DNA of 64,000 bases from Gracilibacillus halotolerans (GCF_014206945.1 NZ_JACHON010000001.1:369529-433528); one strand, 5' to 3'. Shown: positions 8,503 through 17,494, numbered from the stretch's first letter. Notes: a model not told the origin generated them from the sequence alone. Numbers and translations are program-made.

Positions 8503-9245
8503 TATGCTTCCACTCCGATTTCTTTTAAGAAAGTTAATTCTCTCTCGTAAGCTTTTAACATAATGCTAGGTTGCAAAACAGTCTCTGTACTTCCCATATG
8601 AATAAGCTCCTTATTTAGTAGAATTAGTTCATCAAAATAATCATTTGCTTTACTTAGATCATGATGTACAACTACAATCGTTTTCCCTTCATCTCTTAAC
8701 CTCTTTAATAATTGAATAATCATCTCCTCACTTGTCATATCAATCCCTACAAATGGCTCATCTAGCAAAAATATCTCAGCTCTTTGCGCTAACGCTCTAG
8801 CGATGAATACACGCTGTTGTTGTCCTCCTGATAGTTCACCTATTTGATGCTTATAAAATTTTTCCATACCCACTTGTTTAAGACATTCCATAGCCCAATC
8901 TTTTTCTTTTTTACCTGGACGGCGAAATAGCCCTAGTTCTGGATATGTCCCAATAAGAACAGTATCTAAGACGTGAATTGGAAAATCCCAATCGATTTCA
9001 CTTCTTTGAGGCACATATGCCATTTTTTTGCGCATATGTTTCACTTTTTTTCCGAAAATCTTAACCTCACCCTTGTCAAAGGGAATCAAATGTAGAATGG
9101 CTTTTAGTACTGTTGACTTACCTGCACCATTAGGTCCTATAATTCCAACTAATTCTCCTGAACGAATAGAAAATCGAACCCCACTAACTGCTGGCTTACC
9201 AAAATAAGAAACAAATAAATCTGACACTTCTATAGAAGTTGTCAT
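8502..9245 (-). CDS. mntB: manganese ABC transporter, ATP-binding protein
   Basis: A 247-residue ABC ATPase with Walker A GPNGAGKST (residues 37-45), the signature LSGGQQQR and Walker B LLDEPF, then the H-loop VVVHHD. It belongs to the metal-importer type (ZnuC/MntB). It is the first gene of the operon, with an AAAGGTGG ribosome site and MntR-like boxes upstream. The order ATPase-permease-binding protein is that of staphylococcal mntABC and streptococcal sca/psa operons rather than of B. subtilis. Confidence 0.92.
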   Translation of the reverse strand: MTTSIEVSDLFVSYFGKPAVSGVRFSIRSGELVGIIGPNGAGKSTVLKAILHLIPFDKGEVKIFGKKVKHMRKKMAYVPQRSEIDWDFPIHVLDTVLIGTYPELGLFRRPGKKEKDWAMECLKQVGMEKFYKHQIGELSGGQQQRVFIARALAQRAEIFLLDEPFVGIDMTSEEMIIQLLKRLRDEGKTIVVVHHDLSKANDYFDELILLNKELIHMGSTETVLQPSIMLKAYERELTFLKEIGVEA

Positions 9246-9271
9246 ATGAACATACCACCTTTCTCCAAATA

Positions 9272-9288
9272 TTTTTCCCTTAGGAAAC
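9272..9288 (-). promoter_or_regulatory. MntR-like operator 1, next to mntB
   Basis: TTTTTCCCTTAGGAAAC matches 14 of 17 positions of the B. subtilis mntH operator as I remember it (TTTTGCCTTAAGGAAAC). It lies 27-43 bp before the mntB start codon. A TATAAT-like hexamer sits further upstream near 9323-9330, so repressor here would block the start of transcription. Confidence 0.6.
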
Positions 9289-9405
9289 TTTATGTTTAAA
9301 AAAATATATTAAAGCTTTAGAGATATTATATTTTAAGCTTAATTATTAAGAGTTAATTTTAATAAATAATAAAATGATAAGAGTAAAATAGCTAAAAGGC
9401 ATAAT

Positions 9406-9422
9406 CTTTCCTTTAGGCAACA
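9406..9422 (-). promoter_or_regulatory. MntR-like operator 2
   Basis: Read on the minus strand, TGTTGCCTAAAGGAAAG agrees with the remembered mntH operator at 14 of 17 positions. It lies about 160 bp upstream of mntB in the divergent mntB-acyP region. Confidence 0.6.
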
Positions 9423-9474
9423 TTTCATATTAATCATTATATTACCTAAACGATTTTTTGTAAACAGTTAAATT

Positions 9475-9491
9475 TGTTTCCCTTTGGAAAT
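9475..9491. promoter_or_regulatory. possible MntR-like operator 3
   Basis: TGTTTCCCTTTGGAAAT is a weaker match (about 11 of 17) but keeps the palindromic TTTCCC...GGAAA core. With the other two sites it makes three related palindromes in 220 bp. This one is about equally far from acyP and could be chance in AT-rich DNA. Confidence 0.35.
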
Positions 9492-9628
9492 TTTTCAGTT
9501 TACAACAAACAGTGATGGGAAGTGTGATTGGTTTTAGCTTAATTCTTCTAGGGAATTGTAAAATCGGAAGGCAAATTAATTTGATATAATTATATATATA
9601 AGTGGAATGGATATAGGAGTGAATGAAG

Positions 9629-9898
9629 ATGAAACGTGTTTATATGAATATCTCAGGGCGTGTTCAGGGGGTTGGATTTCGTTATTTTACCCAACATTTA
9701 GCAATTCAGTATAACATAGTAGGCTGGGTGAAGAATGAGGAGGACGGAACAGTAACGGTAGATGCGCAAGGACATGAAGAAGAGTTGAATAACTTTATTG
9801 AGCAGATAAAAAAAGGACCATCTCGATTTGCAAAAGTTAACAATGTAGATCTTACATACTTAGATATTGAAGAAAAGACTACCTTTAAGATTAAGTAA
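9629..9898 (+). CDS. acyP: acylphosphatase
   Basis: A small hydrolase (89 residues from ATG 9629) that cleaves carboxyl-phosphate bonds such as acetyl or carbamoyl phosphate. The signature GRVQGVGFR (residues 10-18) and GWVKN (32-36) supply the phosphate-binding Arg18 and catalytic Asn36. An upstream in-frame ATG at 9623 sits only three bases from the AGGAG ribosome site, so 9629 is the better start. The gene is monocistronic and convergent with the ferredoxin gene. Confidence 0.93.
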   Translation: MKRVYMNISGRVQGVGFRYFTQHLAIQYNIVGWVKNEEDGTVTVDAQGHEEELNNFIEQIKKGPSRFAKVNNVDLTYLDIEEKTTFKIK

Positions 9899-9923
9899 AA
9901 TAGCCGGTTTTCACCGGCTATTT
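9898..9923. terminator. bidirectional terminator between acyP and the ferredoxin gene
   Basis: A 10-bp GC-rich stem (9898-9907 with 9914-9923) flanked by A and T runs lies between the convergent stop codons and overlaps the last acyP codon. Confidence 0.8.
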
Positions 9924-9924
9924 C

Positions 9925-10164
9925 TTATCTGTTTTGGAAAAACAGACGATTTATCTCAATATATTCATGTTCCTCATCCGGAATTTCATCTTCCATAAAA
10001 ATAGCTTCGACTGGACATACTGCTTCACACGCACCACAGTCTATACAAATATCCGGATCTATGTAGAACATATCTTCGCCTTCCTCTATACAATCAACAG
10101 GACAAACTTCTACACATTCGCCTGCTTTTTCTACTTTACAAGGTGAAGTGATTACAAAAGCCAA
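9925..10164 (-). CDS. fer: ferredoxin with two iron-sulfur clusters
   Basis: A 79-residue electron carrier. Eight cysteines (C9, C17, C21, C25 and C40, C43, C46, C50) form the CPVDC and CIDCGACEAVCP patterns of bacillal ferredoxins. The C-x7-C-x3-C spacing of the first group is typical of seven-iron types, but cluster content cannot be decided here. The start is TTG at 10164: AAGGAGG lies eight bases upstream and inside the frame of an apparent ATG at 10182, which would place the ribosome site within the protein. The gene is monocistronic. Confidence 0.9.
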   Translation of the reverse strand: MAFVITSPCKVEKAGECVEVCPVDCIEEGEDMFYIDPDICIDCGACEAVCPVEAIFMEDEIPDEEHEYIEINRLFFQNR

Positions 10165-10282
10165 GATTGTTCCCTCCTTCATGCTATCTCTTTTACTGCC
10201 AATTGTTATTGTAACATAAATTATTGGACTAGTACTACTTATGAATAATTATTCATCAAAAATCTATATTTGACCGAAGACT

Positions 10283-10486
10283 TTATATGACTTCGAAGTA
10301 TTCCTTACGAAAACCAGCCATTCTATTCGTATTGTCTACTACGAAATAAAATTCTTCTGTTTCATTTTTTACGTCATATATTTTTCCCTCAGTAAGAACA
10401 GAATTAACTTTATATTTTTTCGCATTTGTGTGAATACATTTTATTTGCTTGATTGTTTCATTGTTTTCCCATTTTAAATGTAACAT
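10283..10486 (-). CDS. small conserved protein, possibly DUF6501 family
   Basis: A 67-residue hydrophilic protein with a strong GGAGGAGG ribosome site. The stretches IKCIHTNAKKYKVN and VKNETEEFYFVVDN look like a small conserved Bacillaceae family that I remember as DUF6501; the assignment is tentative. No membrane segment or catalytic motif is visible. It stands alone between the ferredoxin and msrAB genes. The function is unknown. Confidence 0.7.
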   Translation of the reverse strand: MLHLKWENNETIKQIKCIHTNAKKYKVNSVLTEGKIYDVKNETEEFYFVVDNTNRMAGFRKEYFEVI

Positions 10487-10583
10487 ATTGTTCCCTCCTC
10501 CTCTTCTTTATCATAAACATAGAAGAATTATTTCACAAGAAAAATACAGTTTACATAATATTATTATTGGAAACAAACAAATA

Positions 10584-10612
10584 ATAGCTCCCTGTTGACT
10601 ACAGGAAGCTAT
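10584..10612 (-). terminator. terminator after msrAB
   Basis: An 11-bp imperfect stem (10584-10594 with 10602-10612) on the minus strand is followed by a T-rich run (TATTTGTTTGTTT), 5-33 bp past the msrAB stop codon. Confidence 0.75.
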
Positions 10613-10616
10613 GCTC

Positions 10617-11579
10617 TTATTCAAATAGTTGCAAGTACTCTTCGTATCCTTCTTCCTTAAGTTTTTCTTTTGGTATAAAACGTAATGCAGCTGAATTGAT
10701 ACAATACCTCATACCGCCTTTATCTGCAGGACCGTCATCAAAAACATGTCCTAAATGAGAATCGGCTGATTCACTTCTTACTTCTATTCTCCGCATACCG
10801 AATGAAGTATCTAGATTTTCAGTTAAGCGTGAACGACTTAATGGTTGCGTGAAGCTTGGCCAACCACATCCTGCATCATATTGATCGGTAGAAGAAAATA
10901 GTGGCTCACCACTTATAATATCTACATAAATACCATCTGCGAAATTGTTCCAATACTCGTTATCATACGGTCTTTCTGTACCGTTTTCTTGAGTCACATG
11001 GTATTGAATTGGAGTTAGCTTTTTACGTAACTCTTCTTTTGAGAAATTATTTTTCCAATGCTTTTTAATAAAATCAGCCCTTCCAGACCCTTTCTTGTAT
11101 AACTGGTAATGAAAAGATTGCTTTTTATAATAATCTTGATGAGATTCTTCTGCTACATAAAATGTTTTTGCTGGTAAAATATCCGTTACAATAGGATCAT
11201 TAAATTTCCCGCTCGCCTCTAACTCACGTTTGGACTGCTCTGCTATTTGTCTTTGTTCGTCATTTCTATAGTAAATTGCCGTTTTATAAGATTCTCCCCT
11301 GTCATGGAACTGCCCACCATCGTCAGTTGGATCGATCTGCTGCCAAAACAATTCTACCAATTTTTTATAAGGAAAAATAACTGGATCATACGTAATTTCA
11401 ACTGCTTCTCTATGACCAGTAGTTTCTGAGCAGACTTCTTCATAAGTCGGATTGGGCTTGTCCCCGCCTGTATAACCCGAAACAACTTTGATGATACCAG
11501 GTCTCTCATCAAAAGGCTCTACCATGCACCAAAAGCATCCACCTGCGAAGATTGCTTTATCCAAACCTTTATCTGTCAT
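10617..11579 (-). CDS. msrAB: bifunctional peptide methionine sulfoxide reductase MsrA/MsrB
   Basis: A 320-residue fusion that repairs both epimers of oxidised methionine. MsrA comes first (about residues 8-160) with the catalytic cysteine in [11 protein letters not shown]. MsrB follows (about 178-310) with [19 protein letters not shown] and the catalytic cysteine in RYCINSAAL. The CxxC zinc pairs of stand-alone MsrB are not present. The start is ATG 11579 behind AAAGGAGTGG; the open frame extends 22 codons further upstream without a ribosome site. The gene appears monocistronic. Confidence 0.95.
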   Translation of the reverse strand: MTDKGLDKAIFAGGCFWCMVEPFDERPGIIKVVSGYTGGDKPNPTYEEVCSETTGHREAVEITYDPVIFPYKKLVELFWQQIDPTDDGGQFHDRGESYKTAIYYRNDEQRQIAEQSKRELEASGKFNDPIVTDILPAKTFYVAEESHQDYYKKQSFHYQLYKKGSGRADFIKKHWKNNFSKEELRKKLTPIQYHVTQENGTERPYDNEYWNNFADGIYVDIISGEPLFSSTDQYDAGCGWPSFTQPLSRSRLTENLDTSFGMRRIEVRSESADSHLGHVFDDGPADKGGMRYCINSAALRFIPKEKLKEEGYEEYLQLFE

Positions 11580-11701
11580 TCTATTATCCACTCCTTTGTA
11601 ACGCTTCTTACTCCTCATTTTGTATCGTTCGACCAAAAAATGCAAATACTATGATTGAATTTGAACGGACTGCAACCCTTCGCTACAGTCCGATTCTTTG
11701 G

Positions 11702-12349
11702 TTAGATAAAGAGCTTTGGAGTAGATTCTCCAGAAGGATTTGACCGAAGTGACTTCGACCTTGTCTTTTTTATCGTTGGCTGTTCAACATGCTCATTTTC
11801 TGAACGTGTTTCAAAAAGATCATCTATATCCAATTCGTCATTGTGATCGGCATCGTCATCATCTAATATAAAATCTTCGATATCCGGTTCTTCATTCTCT
11901 TGTTCTTCGATTTCATTATCTTCTATAGATTCTTCATCATCATCCTGTATTTCACTCAATGCCTTTATCATACCCATAATTTTTGGTGCATTCTTTACCA
12001 TTGGTCCATATTCTTTAATCAGTGGTGTTGCTTGTTGAGCAACCTTTAATACTTGCTGAACGTTACCAAGAGTATTTGCAAGGCCTCCTGTACTTTGTTG
12101 TGTTGCTACTTGACCTGCAAATTGACTGGCAGCCTGACCGGGGATCTGCATCGGTTGCATCATGGATGGTGCATTCGCAGTATTTTTTGAAAATATCCGT
12201 CCTAGAAGTCCTTGCAAACCTCTACTTTGGGCTGGTTGTGCAACTGAAGCTGGTATTTGTTGATACGGATTAGGTATATTAGAACCAAAGCCTGGATTAA
12301 AACCAGGACCTTGTTGCATGAATGGTGTTTGATTTGGTAGTTGGAACAT
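11702..12349 (-). CDS. yqfQ: YqfQ-like (VrrA-type) low-complexity protein
   Basis: A 215-residue protein with a Pro/Gly/Gln-rich N-terminus (QQGPGFNPGFGSNIPNPYQQ), a central hydrophobic-amphipathic part (about 95-130, NVQQVLKVAQQATPLIKEYG), a strongly acidic run of Asp/Glu (about 133-180) and a basic C-terminus. This composition matches the YqfQ/VrrA family of Bacillus, some members of which are spore-associated. The start is ATG 12349 behind AGAGGGATATAAT; the frame runs 22 codons further without support. The function is unknown. Confidence 0.75.
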   Translation of the reverse strand: MFQLPNQTPFMQQGPGFNPGFGSNIPNPYQQIPASVAQPAQSRGLQGLLGRIFSKNTANAPSMMQPMQIPGQAASQFAGQVATQQSTGGLANTLGNVQQVLKVAQQATPLIKEYGPMVKNAPKIMGMIKALSEIQDDDEESIEDNEIEEQENEEPDIEDFILDDDDADHNDELDIDDLFETRSENEHVEQPTIKKTRSKSLRSNPSGESTPKLFI

Positions 12350-12489
12350 ATTATATCCCTCTTTTCCGTCTTTTATATACATTATATGTTTTAGTAGTAA
12401 AGACGGAATGGGCAATATTAATTTTTAACATTTCCCGGGTAAGCGCACAAACCGACAGTTCTCTTATTGATGTCATTATTAGTAGAAAA

Positions 12490-15400
12490 TTATAATTTAA
12501 AATAGGCATTCGATCCGTCTACGGTACTTTCGACAAATAGTTTTGCTCTAATTTCTTCTTTTAGGCGTGGAACGTGGGAAATGATGCCTAAAACACGATT
12601 ATTTTCTTGGAGTAGCTTTAAACAACTAATCGCCTGCTCCAATGAACGTTCATCTAACGTTCCAAATCCTTCATCAATAAATAACATATCAAGCTGAATT
12701 CCACCAGCATGTGCTTGAATAATATCCGCCATTCCAAGTGCTAAACTTAATGAAGCTTTAAATCCTTCCCCACCTGATAATGTTTTTACTGATCGCTGTT
12801 TGCCGGTGTAATGATCAAATACTTCTAAATCTAAGCCACTTTGTGCTCCTCGCTTAGCAAGTTCTTGACTTCTTATTAATTGATAACGATGATCCGTCAT
12901 TTGCGACAAACGGATGTTAGCTTGGAGCAGAATTTCATCTAGGAAAGTAGAAAGCACATATCTTTCAAATGATAGCCTCATAGAGTTTTCCCCTTTTGCT
13001 AATCCAGCTAACTCTCCAACGTGATAATATTTTTCAGAAAGCTCCTTGCTAGTAATCGTTAATTCTTTGATTTTCAATACATTCTGCTGTAAATCACTTA
13101 TTTTTAGTTCAATGAATTGAAGTTCACGAATCATTTCATCTCTTTGTTGTTCAAGCCTATTAATTTGTTCTTCTAGCGATGAAAGATTAGGTTCTTCTTT
13201 TCCTGCTGTCCATTCTTTTAAAGTTTCGATTCTTTTCACCACGGATTGTAAGGAATCCTCATATTGCTCTACATATTTTTCTAACCGCTCTCTCGTTGGT
13301 TGATTGATCAAAGCAGCTCTAAAATTAGTTTCATTGCCAAATCCGCTATCTTTCAATTGACTATAAAATAGTTGTTCTTGTTGATAGAATCTTTGGTAAA
13401 GTTGGGATTCGTACTGTGACGCTTGTTCGTATTGTACATTTACTTTTTCATATTCTACTCGAATTGTTTCGTAGTGTGCTTTTACATCGAGCCAGATTGT
13501 TTCTAATTGCTCGTATTGCTTACGAATACTCTCTGTTTCATGTAAAAAAGCTTCTACAGAGTGAAAATCTTTTGGTAAATAAGCTTCCATTCTAAAAAAC
13601 TTCTTTTCTGCTTCGCGATGTTCCTCTTCAAGTTGTTCTAATTGCTGAATCGTTTCTTTATAGTGTATTTCCAAGCTATCTAATTTATCTAGTTCTTCTT
13701 TTACTTCCTTCTGTTTACCTATCATTTGTTCTCGTTCTTCTTCTAACTTAGTGTTGGCACTTAAGAGTTCACGAATCGTAAACTGAACGTGTTTTAATTG
13801 TGTCTGCAACGAATCCAAGGACAGAGGTAGCACGATTTCTGTAATTTTCATTGCCATTTGTTTAGCAAATTCATTTTTCACCCGAAGTTGTTCTGTGAGC
13901 AAGGTTACTTGGTGTTCTCTCTTCTTTAATTCTTGTTCTAGTGATGCGAGTTTTTCCATTTCTTGTTCCAGTTGTGCATCCTTGTACTCTTCTTGATGTT
14001 CATTCGATGCTTTCATTGGGTGATGTGTGGAGCCACAAACTGGGCAATGCTCTCCATCGATTAAACGATCCGCTAAGGCAACTGCCATATTTTGATCATA
14101 TTGTGCCTGTACAGTATTAACTTTTTCTGTCTGTTGCTCTAGTTGAAGCTGTACGCGATGAAGAAGCATCTGTTCATTGGTTAACGATGTATCCAACGAA
14201 TCTAATTCTTTCTTTAATGTGATCAAGTCTTGTAGATATTCTTCTTTCTGACGTATCCTTGTTAATTCATGTTGCGTAGATTCCATTGCTTGGGTGTTTG
14301 CATGTATGTTCGTAGCAAGTTCTGTTCGTAATTTATCTTTTTGTTGCAGCTGCTGGATTTGGTCATGTAATTGCTCTGATTCTTTACTTTTGTCCTGTAT
14401 ACTTCTTGTTTTTTGTTTTAAAATCATACGGTTTTTTTCATAGTCTTCTAGCTGGTGGGCTACTTCTTGATATTTTTGCCATTGCATTTTCTTTTCTTCT
14501 CTGACTACTTCTCTTTTTATCTCTTCTTCATACTGGAATTTTGCTTTTTTATAGTCAACTTGCAGTGCTTCTAAATTAGTAAAAAGTTTAGCAGTTGCTT
14601 TCTTTTGTTCTTCCCATTCTTTTTGTCGTTCATAATACAACAACGCATCAGGCTGAATTTTTTCTGCTCTATCAGCTAATTGTAGTTCGTTTACCCATTT
14701 TTGATATTCATCTTGTTGGCTCAGTAGCTTTTCGTGTTCTAATTGTCTTTCACGATATTCTTCAAAATAGAGTGCTAGCTGTTGCTGTTCTGTATATCGT
14801 TTCTGCTGAGCTTTTAATTCTTGATGGATCTCTTGACGTTTCTTTTCTAAATCTTTCTTATGCTTCGTTTGATTGCTAATTATCGCCTCTATATCTTCTA
14901 CTGTAGGGTTTTCATGATCCTCTAAACCAGCTTTCTCATATTCCTGAATTATTTCATTTTCAAGCAATTGAATGTCATTTTTTAATGCGGTGGATTGTTC
15001 TTTCAATCGCTCCGTTATTTTTCGATAAAAAGAAGTATGGAATATTTTTTGTAATACTTCTTCTCTTTCCCGACTATTCTCCGATATTAACTTTCTGAAT
15101 TCCCCTTGTGGAATCATAATCATCTTTTTAAACTGCTCGTAATCCAGACCAATTAAATGCTCGATTGCCTCGTTAACTTCATTAATCTTTGTCGCCTCTA
15201 AATTCCAACTTTGGTCGTGCGTTTGCGTATAAAAAGCTGCACTTGCAGGTTCCTCCGTATATCCTTCTCCCCTTGTCTTTTTCTTCCATTGTTTTGGCGA
15301 TCTTTCTATCTTATAGTCTTTTCCTTTGAGAGAGAAAGTTAATTGAACATACGTATAGTCATCAGCACTAGAGAAATGACTACGAAATGCTTCTTGGTCA

Positions 15401-15582
15401 CGCTCTGACCCACTCGCTTTGCCATAAAGTCCATAGCAAATTGCGTCAAAGATAGTCGTTTTTCCTGCGCCTGTAGGTCCAGTAATAAGAAAAATTGATT
15501 CTTCTTCTAGCTCCGTAAAATCAATCACTTGTCGCTTTCGATAGGATCCAAAAGCGTTCATTTCTAGTTTTAAGACTCTCAA
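12490..15582 (-). CDS. sbcC: DNA double-strand-break nuclease subunit SbcC
   Basis: A 1030-residue SMC/Rad50-type ATPase. Walker A GPTGAGKTT is at residues 35-43, followed by very long coiled coils interrupted by the zinc-hook CPVCGSTHHP near residue 515. The C-terminal lobe has LSGGEGFKASLSLALG and Walker B LFIDEGFGTLDERS. With SbcD it opens and processes hairpins and blocked DNA ends. The ATG overlaps the sbcD stop by four bases, so the two are translationally coupled. A LexA-like box upstream of sbcD suggests SOS induction of the pair. Confidence 0.96.
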   Translation of the reverse strand: MRVLKLEMNAFGSYRKRQVIDFTELEEESIFLITGPTGAGKTTIFDAICYGLYGKASGSERDQEAFRSHFSSADDYTYVQLTFSLKGKDYKIERSPKQWKKKTRGEGYTEEPASAAFYTQTHDQSWNLEATKINEVNEAIEHLIGLDYEQFKKMIMIPQGEFRKLISENSREREEVLQKIFHTSFYRKITERLKEQSTALKNDIQLLENEIIQEYEKAGLEDHENPTVEDIEAIISNQTKHKKDLEKKRQEIHQELKAQQKRYTEQQQLALYFEEYRERQLEHEKLLSQQDEYQKWVNELQLADRAEKIQPDALLYYERQKEWEEQKKATAKLFTNLEALQVDYKKAKFQYEEEIKREVVREEKKMQWQKYQEVAHQLEDYEKNRMILKQKTRSIQDKSKESEQLHDQIQQLQQKDKLRTELATNIHANTQAMESTQHELTRIRQKEEYLQDLITLKKELDSLDTSLTNEQMLLHRVQLQLEQQTEKVNTVQAQYDQNMAVALADRLIDGEHCPVCGSTHHPMKASNEHQEEYKDAQLEQEMEKLASLEQELKKREHQVTLLTEQLRVKNEFAKQMAMKITEIVLPLSLDSLQTQLKHVQFTIRELLSANTKLEEEREQMIGKQKEVKEELDKLDSLEIHYKETIQQLEQLEEEHREAEKKFFRMEAYLPKDFHSVEAFLHETESIRKQYEQLETIWLDVKAHYETIRVEYEKVNVQYEQASQYESQLYQRFYQQEQLFYSQLKDSGFGNETNFRAALINQPTRERLEKYVEQYEDSLQSVVKRIETLKEWTAGKEEPNLSSLEEQINRLEQQRDEMIRELQFIELKISDLQQNVLKIKELTITSKELSEKYYHVGELAGLAKGENSMRLSFERYVLSTFLDEILLQANIRLSQMTDHRYQLIRSQELAKRGAQSGLDLEVFDHYTGKQRSVKTLSGGEGFKASLSLALGMADIIQAHAGGIQLDMLFIDEGFGTLDERSLEQAISCLKLLQENNRVLGIISHVPRLKEEIRAKLFVESTVDGSNAYFKL

Positions 15583-16730
15583 TCTATTTCCCTCTCTTCA
15601 TGCATTAATCTCTCTGTCACTTCTTGAATGATCTTTTTCCTCTCCGTTGAAATAGCTTGGCCTTTTATATCGTTATAAAAAGCAGCAAATAGCTCTTCAT
15701 GACTCATTTCTCTCTTTTTTCGGATCGATTCTTGTTCTGTTGTACGATTGTCGTTTTTCATTGTTCGTTTTTCTAAATGTAATAAGTTAGGATAAATAGT
15801 ACGTAGTTTTGAAACAGGATCGATCAGTTGACCATCATCCAACAATTCGATACCTATATAATCCTCTGTTGGTGGTAAGATACTACCTGTTATAATCTCG
15901 TCAAAATAACCGGATATCCATTTTAAATCTCTTTTAGGTTGAAGCGGGATCTGTTTTATCTTTTTCTCTGCTTTTGATACATCAACAACAGTCACAGATT
16001 TTGTATCTTTTGCTTCTGAGAAGGAATATTTTAGAATAGAACCGCTATATCGTATTTTTTCATCATCAACATATTGGCTTCTATGTAGATGGCCTAAAGC
16101 AATATAATCAAAAGGTTGAAACAATCTTGAATCAATAGAAGGAGTATTACCTACCATTGTTAATTGTTCTTCCGAATCCGTCTCTGTCCCCCCACGTATA
16201 AATGCATGACTAACAAGTATATTAATAGCAGAGTAATCCATTTTGTTAGTTATTTCGTTTATAATTCGTTCCATTGCTTGCTGGTGGGTGGTAATGGTGT
16301 CGTCTTCAAAATATTGCCTTGCTTCAAATGGTTCTGTATATGGAATCGTATAAATGTGTGCTGTTTCAGAAGTGCCGATTCGAATAGGTGTAAAGGCTTC
16401 TTCTAAATGTGTAGTTAGGTGTAACTGATGCTTTCTAAATAGAGAGGAACCAAATCGCAATCTGTTCGGACTATCGTGATTACCCGAAATGGCAATGAGT
16501 GGAATCTCGAATTTCTTACTAATACTAGTAAAGATATTATCTAATAGATCTACTGCTTCCTTTGGTGGAATCGCTCTATCGTATAAATCACCAGCGACAA
16601 TAACTGCATCTGGTTTTTCTTGCTTTACAATGTTAAGAAATTGTTGAAGTATATAGGATTGATCCTCTGTCATATGTAAGCCATGGACCATTTTTCCTAA
16701 ATGCCAGTCTGCTGTATGTATAAATTTCAC
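15579..16730 (-). CDS. sbcD: DNA double-strand-break nuclease subunit SbcD
   Basis: A 383-residue Mre11-type phosphoesterase. Metal-binding motifs are in order: HTADWHLGK near the N-terminus, AGDLYDRAIPP, ISGNHDSPNR, LVSHAF and ALGHLHRSQ. GTG 16730 is preferred because AAGG lies nine bases upstream and family proteins begin with MKFIHTADWH; an ATG at 16739 touches the ribosome site. It is the first gene of the sbcDC operon and diverges from the YolD-like gene across a LexA-like operator. Confidence 0.95.
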   Translation of the reverse strand: MKFIHTADWHLGKMVHGLHMTEDQSYILQQFLNIVKQEKPDAVIVAGDLYDRAIPPKEAVDLLDNIFTSISKKFEIPLIAISGNHDSPNRLRFGSSLFRKHQLHLTTHLEEAFTPIRIGTSETAHIYTIPYTEPFEARQYFEDDTITTHQQAMERIINEITNKMDYSAINILVSHAFIRGGTETDSEEQLTMVGNTPSIDSRLFQPFDYIALGHLHRSQYVDDEKIRYSGSILKYSFSEAKDTKSVTVVDVSKAEKKIKQIPLQPKRDLKWISGYFDEIITGSILPPTEDYIGIELLDDGQLIDPVSKLRTIYPNLLHLEKRTMKNDNRTTEQESIRKKREMSHEELFAAFYNDIKGQAISTERKKIIQEVTERLMHEEREID

Positions 16731-16785
16731 TATTATCATCCTTTCCCTGTCCCCTTATTTTAAATTAGAAGGAAGAAATTGTCCA

Positions 16786-16813
16786 TTGTAAAAGAACATA
16801 CGTTTGGTATACT
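16786..16813 (+). promoter_or_regulatory. promoter of the YolD-like gene with LexA-like box in the spacer
   Basis: TTGTAA (16786-16791), a 16-bp spacer and TATACT (16808-16813) form a recognisable sigma-A promoter ahead of the YolD-like gene. The spacer contains AGAACATACGTTTG (16793-16806), which fits the B. subtilis LexA consensus CGAACRNRYGTTYC at 12 of 14 positions, with only the outermost bases deviating. LexA bound here would block this promoter and probably the divergent sbcDC promoter. Confidence 0.7.
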
Positions 16814-16830
16814 ATTAAAGAGGTGATGAA

Positions 16831-17154
16831 ATGGTAAATGATCGCGGTAATATGAAATGGGCTTCCTTGATGCTTCCAGAGCATGTAGAAAGTTTACAAG
16901 AACTTTTTCAAGAAAATCGTATAAAAAAACCAATCTTATCTGAAGACAAAAAAGAAGAAATAGAATATAAGTTAAGAAAAGCGATTGATACAAAGTTAAG
17001 CGTGAATATTACCTATTTCACGCAATATAAGCTCGCTAAAGTAGAAGGAGTCATTACGTCTTTTCATCCTTTACAAAGGATTCTCCGTATACAATGCCTA
17101 GATAACGAGATTATAAACATCCCTATAACGGACATATGCGATGTCAACTATTGA
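16831..17154 (+). CDS. YolD-like family protein
   Basis: A 107-residue protein. NDRGNMKWASLMLPEHVESL at the N-terminus and the C-terminal beta-rich part match the YolD-like family. In B. subtilis its relatives YolD and YqjX precede Y-family DNA polymerases (UvrX, YqjW) and are LexA-controlled. Here no polymerase gene follows; the next feature is a terminator. The LexA-like box in its promoter fits the family's SOS link. Its molecular role is not established. Confidence 0.85.
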   Translation: MVNDRGNMKWASLMLPEHVESLQELFQENRIKKPILSEDKKEEIEYKLRKAIDTKLSVNITYFTQYKLAKVEGVITSFHPLQRILRIQCLDNEIINIPITDICDVNY

Positions 17155-17175
17155 ATGAAAGACACTAAGCTAAAA

Positions 17176-17207
17176 GACCGCTAAGGAAAAATTTCTCCTT
17201 AACGGTC
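17176..17207. terminator. bidirectional terminator between the YolD-like gene and yozE
   Basis: A 12-bp stem (17176-17187 with 17196-17207) encloses an A/T-rich loop, in the gap between convergent genes. The T-run is poor, so the assignment rests on the stem and the context. Confidence 0.55.
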
Positions 17208-17248
17208 CAATATAAGGTGTAGAAAGAATATAAGTAGGAGTGAATGGT

Positions 17249-17470
17249 TTAATCCCCTTCAATCTCTATATATTCATCCCATAACCGATCGAACGTTCGA
17301 ATGGCGTCCGGGAAAGGACTATTCCATTCTAAATAATCACTAACTTCATCGTATGTTGTGCTTTGTTTAGGGAAACTAGTATCAAGAAACATCCAATCTG
17401 CTAACTGTTTTTCCTCATTTTTCACTTTATTCCCTCGATAACGCATCATAAAATGATAAAAACTTTTCAT
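17249..17470 (-). CDS. yozE: YozE family (UPF0346) protein
   Basis: A 73-residue protein that closely matches B. subtilis YozE, a small helical (SAM-like fold) protein. MKSFYHF at the start, SFPKQSTTYDEVSDYLE in the middle and FDRLWDEY near the end are family hallmarks. No catalytic residues are evident and the role is unknown. It follows tatC on the same strand at a 24-bp distance and may share its transcript. Confidence 0.9.
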   Translation of the reverse strand: MKSFYHFMMRYRGNKVKNEEKQLADWMFLDTSFPKQSTTYDEVSDYLEWNSPFPDAIRTFDRLWDEYIEIEGD

Positions 17471-17494
17471 TCACTAACAAACCTTTCACCTATG

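Noticed and set aside
17290-17300. CGAACGTTCG palindrome in yozE as a LexA site
   Set aside because: It lacks the four-base spacer of the LexA consensus and lies inside a coding region.
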